Under the pieces are notes generated by a model. The model was not told where the DNA came from. It made no database searches and saw nothing but the letters and a program-made list of their open reading frames with translations. Made by a program: the position numbers and the translations under genes. From assembly GCF_008974285.1 (NCBI RefSeq), contig NZ_BKZV01000006.1, positions 62,001-126,000 of the forward strand: DNA of 64,000 nucleotides, given 5' to 3'. How positions within the stretch are numbered: position 1 is the first letter of the stretch; each line of letters opens with the position of its first letter. The DNA is from Thermogemmatispora aurantia (GTDB lineage: Bacteria; Chloroflexota; Ktedonobacteria; Ktedonobacterales; Ktedonobacteraceae). Below are positions 63,101-64,000 of this stretch, piece by piece.

Positions 63101-63673
63101 GAGGGCATCGAAATTATCGAGCACCAACAAACAGCGACTCTGGCGTAGCAGCTCCATCAAGAGCGAGAGCTGCTCCTCCACTGAAGCAGGTGGGGTACTC
63201 AGCTGCTGATTGGAAAAGAAGAGCAACCAGTCCTTCAGCACCTGACTCAGCGGCGGTGCACTGCGCAACGAGCACCAGTAGCCATACTCAATCTCAGCTT
63301 CCACCTGCTCAACCAGGCGCGCAACAAGCGTCGTCTTCCCGATGCCCCCGAGGCCACAGACCGCAATCAGGCGGCATTCTGCAAACCACTGGCGCAACGT
63401 CTGTAGCTCTTGCGTACGACCGAAGAAGTGGACAGAGGCAGGTTTCGCTCCCCACTGCGTGCGGGGCTGCTCGACAAGCCCTAGCTCTTCAGGACTCTTC
63501 TCCAGCACCTCGCACAGCTTACGCAACAGAGCGGGACGAGGCAGACCATCGCCGGTCTCCCAACGCTGCACTGTCTTCTTATCCGAACCGATAAGCGCGG
63601 CGAGATCCTCCTGTGACCAGCCCCGACGCTGTCGCTCACGCCTGAGCTGCTGAGGAAATGTGATTCGAAGCAT
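60182..63673 (-). CDS. XRE-NB-ARC protein with 14 WD40 repeats
   Basis: 1,163 residues. XRE helix-turn-helix (about 8-62: RERQRRGWSQEDLAALIG, KKTVQRWETGDG), NB-ARC ATPase (FFGRTQELQTLRQWF, Walker A GLGGIGKTT 107-115, LVLDNFDALL, LVTSREKL, GGNPLALRL), a helical arm, then from about 530 fourteen WD40 repeats of about 42 residues, each with the outline AFSPDGQWLASGSEDxTVRLW and many with a terminal GH. Fourteen repeats fit two seven-blade propellers. The propellers should sense a partner and relieve the ATPase, which then moves the DNA-binding head. GAGGGGAA precedes the ATG. A short tail (SRLETTPS) ends the protein. Compare the TPR version at 41012. Confidence 0.88.
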   Translation of the reverse strand: MLRITFPQQLRRERQRRGWSQEDLAALIGSDKKTVQRWETGDGLPRPALLRKLCEVLEKSPEELGLVEQPRTQWGAKPASVHFFGRTQELQTLRQWFAECRLIAVCGLGGIGKTTLVARLVEQVEAEIEYGYWCSLRSAPPLSQVLKDWLLFFSNQQLSTPPASVEEQLSLLMELLRQSRCLLVLDNFDALLQSGQRAGAYRPEYEVYGRLLERLGSEAHQSVILVTSREKLREVERLKGQSSPVRSLTLQGLSGEAGRAILEEKGISGSAEEVASLLRRYGGNPLALRLVAETIRELFAGQIAAFLAENRAAFGDIREVLEEQLRRLAPREHEVLSWLAIEQEAVTLEELRADLLRPEAQRELIETLDSLRRRSLIEVHEQGQFTLQPVIMEHIQDELVRRACQDCLQETFLTWEQFAFVKAQARAYVRESQVRMLLAPLAEMVCSELGQTALKERFKRALERERLAHYPHGGYLAGNVLQLLIYLQWDLREFDFSRLTIRQAYLQRARLQEVNFAFAHFVATVFQSTLTNVLASAFSPDGQQLAVGTASGEIRLYDGDCEHLLQQLEGHADGVWALAFTHDGRRLVSGSDDRTLRLWDLETGRCLSVLEGHTNRVRALALSPDGRLLVSGSDDQTLRLWDLETGQCLRTLEGHQGRIWAVALSSDGQWLASGDGAGTLRIWHLPGWEQPLHIMQGHHDQVRSLAFGAAGTLLASGSDDGTVRLWEVASGAERAILRGHANRVWTVAFSPDGQWLASGSEDTTVRLWRTQTGEQVATLTGHTHGVRTVSFHPESRRSWLVSGGDDQTICLWDWAKRHVLTRLHGYTRRIRSLAFDPVGHWLAAAYEGEGIAIWDWSSGHLLRLLHKSRHEPLSLAFSPDGQWLASGGQDEVIWLWSMPDGQVQRQFVGHRDWVHSLAFSPDGHWLASGSEDEIVRLWDLASGQMVHELRAGCWIRALAFRPGDEAGRCLLVSGGDDTLLRLWDVNSGSCVRTLMGHSRPVRALAFSPDGRLLASGAEDSQVLLWEIEGEARPQRLQGHRGRVRCLAFSGDGQWLASSGDDLRLCLWQRNGRLHHVLRSGHEYMVRALGFAPAEAGSLLASGGNEGEIRLWEATTGRLERILSLPRPYEGMNIQGVQGLSALEKQALLALGAVESSRLETTPS

Positions 63674-64000
63674 GGCAAGTTCCCCTCTCGTCTCAAACCT
63701 GGCGGCTTCTCGCTTGTCCCATTGTCAGAGCGCACTTCACTTGAGACCTGGCTCCTTCCTCCTCTGCTCCGCCTCCGGCTTGCTACGGATGCCCTCCTCC
63801 CTTGCGCGGGCCAGTGAGGCGCTCTGTCGCCCTAGTAGCCTCAGAATGTCCGGCCAATGGCCTCTAAGAGGGACTCAAATGTCTCCGGTTTTGGATTTCT
63901 CTGCGGCCTTTTTCCAGCTATCTTTTATCTCAGTACAGAAACACACACAATACATCTTGGTAGAGAAATCAGATATATTGATCGAAATTCTCTTTAGTTA
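63674..64000. other. Right-edge region
   Basis: Upstream of the WD40-STAND gene. It grows AT-rich after 63890 and probably holds that gene's promoter, though no clear pair is visible. A frame from ATG 63789 is open to the window edge but has no ribosome site or recognisable content. Confidence 0.35.

Noticed and set aside
1..64000. tRNA, rRNA, CRISPR array or insertion sequence
   Set aside because: No T-loop-like motifs in cloverleaf context, no spaced short repeats and no transposase motif were seen by reading; a covariance search would be needed to exclude divergent RNAs.
63789..64000. Frame open to the right edge from ATG 63789
   Set aside because: No ribosome site, no recognisable content and located where the promoter of the WD40-STAND gene is expected.

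Overview
The window looks like a chromosome segment of a GC-rich, soil- or heat-adapted Chloroflexota bacterium, most likely class Ktedonobacteria (Thermogemmatispora-like). This is inferred from gene content: BACON-repeat surface proteins, Ser/Thr kinase-like receptors with Pro/Thr-rich linkers, an S53 acid peptidase, a bacterial family B DNA polymerase, and several XRE-STAND (NB-ARC) regulators ending in TPR or WD40 repeats. No rRNA, tRNA, CRISPR array, transposase or phage gene was seen.

Layout. 1-5.2 kb: a possible gene tail, a pterin carbinolamine dehydratase, an SGNH-hydrolase lipoprotein and a 1,084-residue ABC/FtsX-type permease with no ATPase beside it. 5.2-12 kb: a membrane pseudokinase, divergent from a zinc-ribbon/BACON-repeat protein, then an MFS exporter. 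12-19.5 kb: secretion and surface genes: an S53 peptidase behind a strong promoter and a structured leader, a secreted phospholipase D-like protein, a zinc-ribbon protein and an anchored hypothetical protein. 19.9-24.3 kb: family B DNA polymerase, XRE-TPR regulator and a small coiled protein. 25-36.3 kb: metabolic genes: dienelactone hydrolase, acyl-CoA dehydrogenase, acyltransferase, SDR, split TPP decarboxylase, orphan CoxL-type molybdoenzyme subunit, FGGY kinase and a DUF488 protein. 36.7-40.5 kb: a small acidic protein, an ECF-like sigma factor, an NTF2-like lipoprotein, a NUDIX hydrolase and a winged-helix protein.

41-55 kb is the most unusual part. An XRE-NB-ARC-TPR regulator converges on an overlooked 42-residue ORF that encodes a signal peptide followed by about nine residues, resembling a secreted signalling peptide beside its receptor. 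Then come nine tandem class I SAM-dependent methyltransferase genes of about 310 residues, all on the minus strand, plus the decayed remnant of a tenth. Their first ~190 residues are nearly identical, their last ~120 vary, and segments are shared in a mosaic pattern that suggests gene conversion.

55-64 kb: a TIR-STAND-TIR protein whose two TIR domains both seem to lack the usual catalytic glutamate, a Pro/Tyr-rich membrane protein with an NTF2-like outer domain, an acyl-CoA ligase and an XRE-NB-ARC protein with 14 WD40 repeats. The regulator-rich right half, the secreted peptide and the amplified methyltransferases point to signalling and specialised chemistry rather than housekeeping; no experimental function can be assigned from sequence alone.
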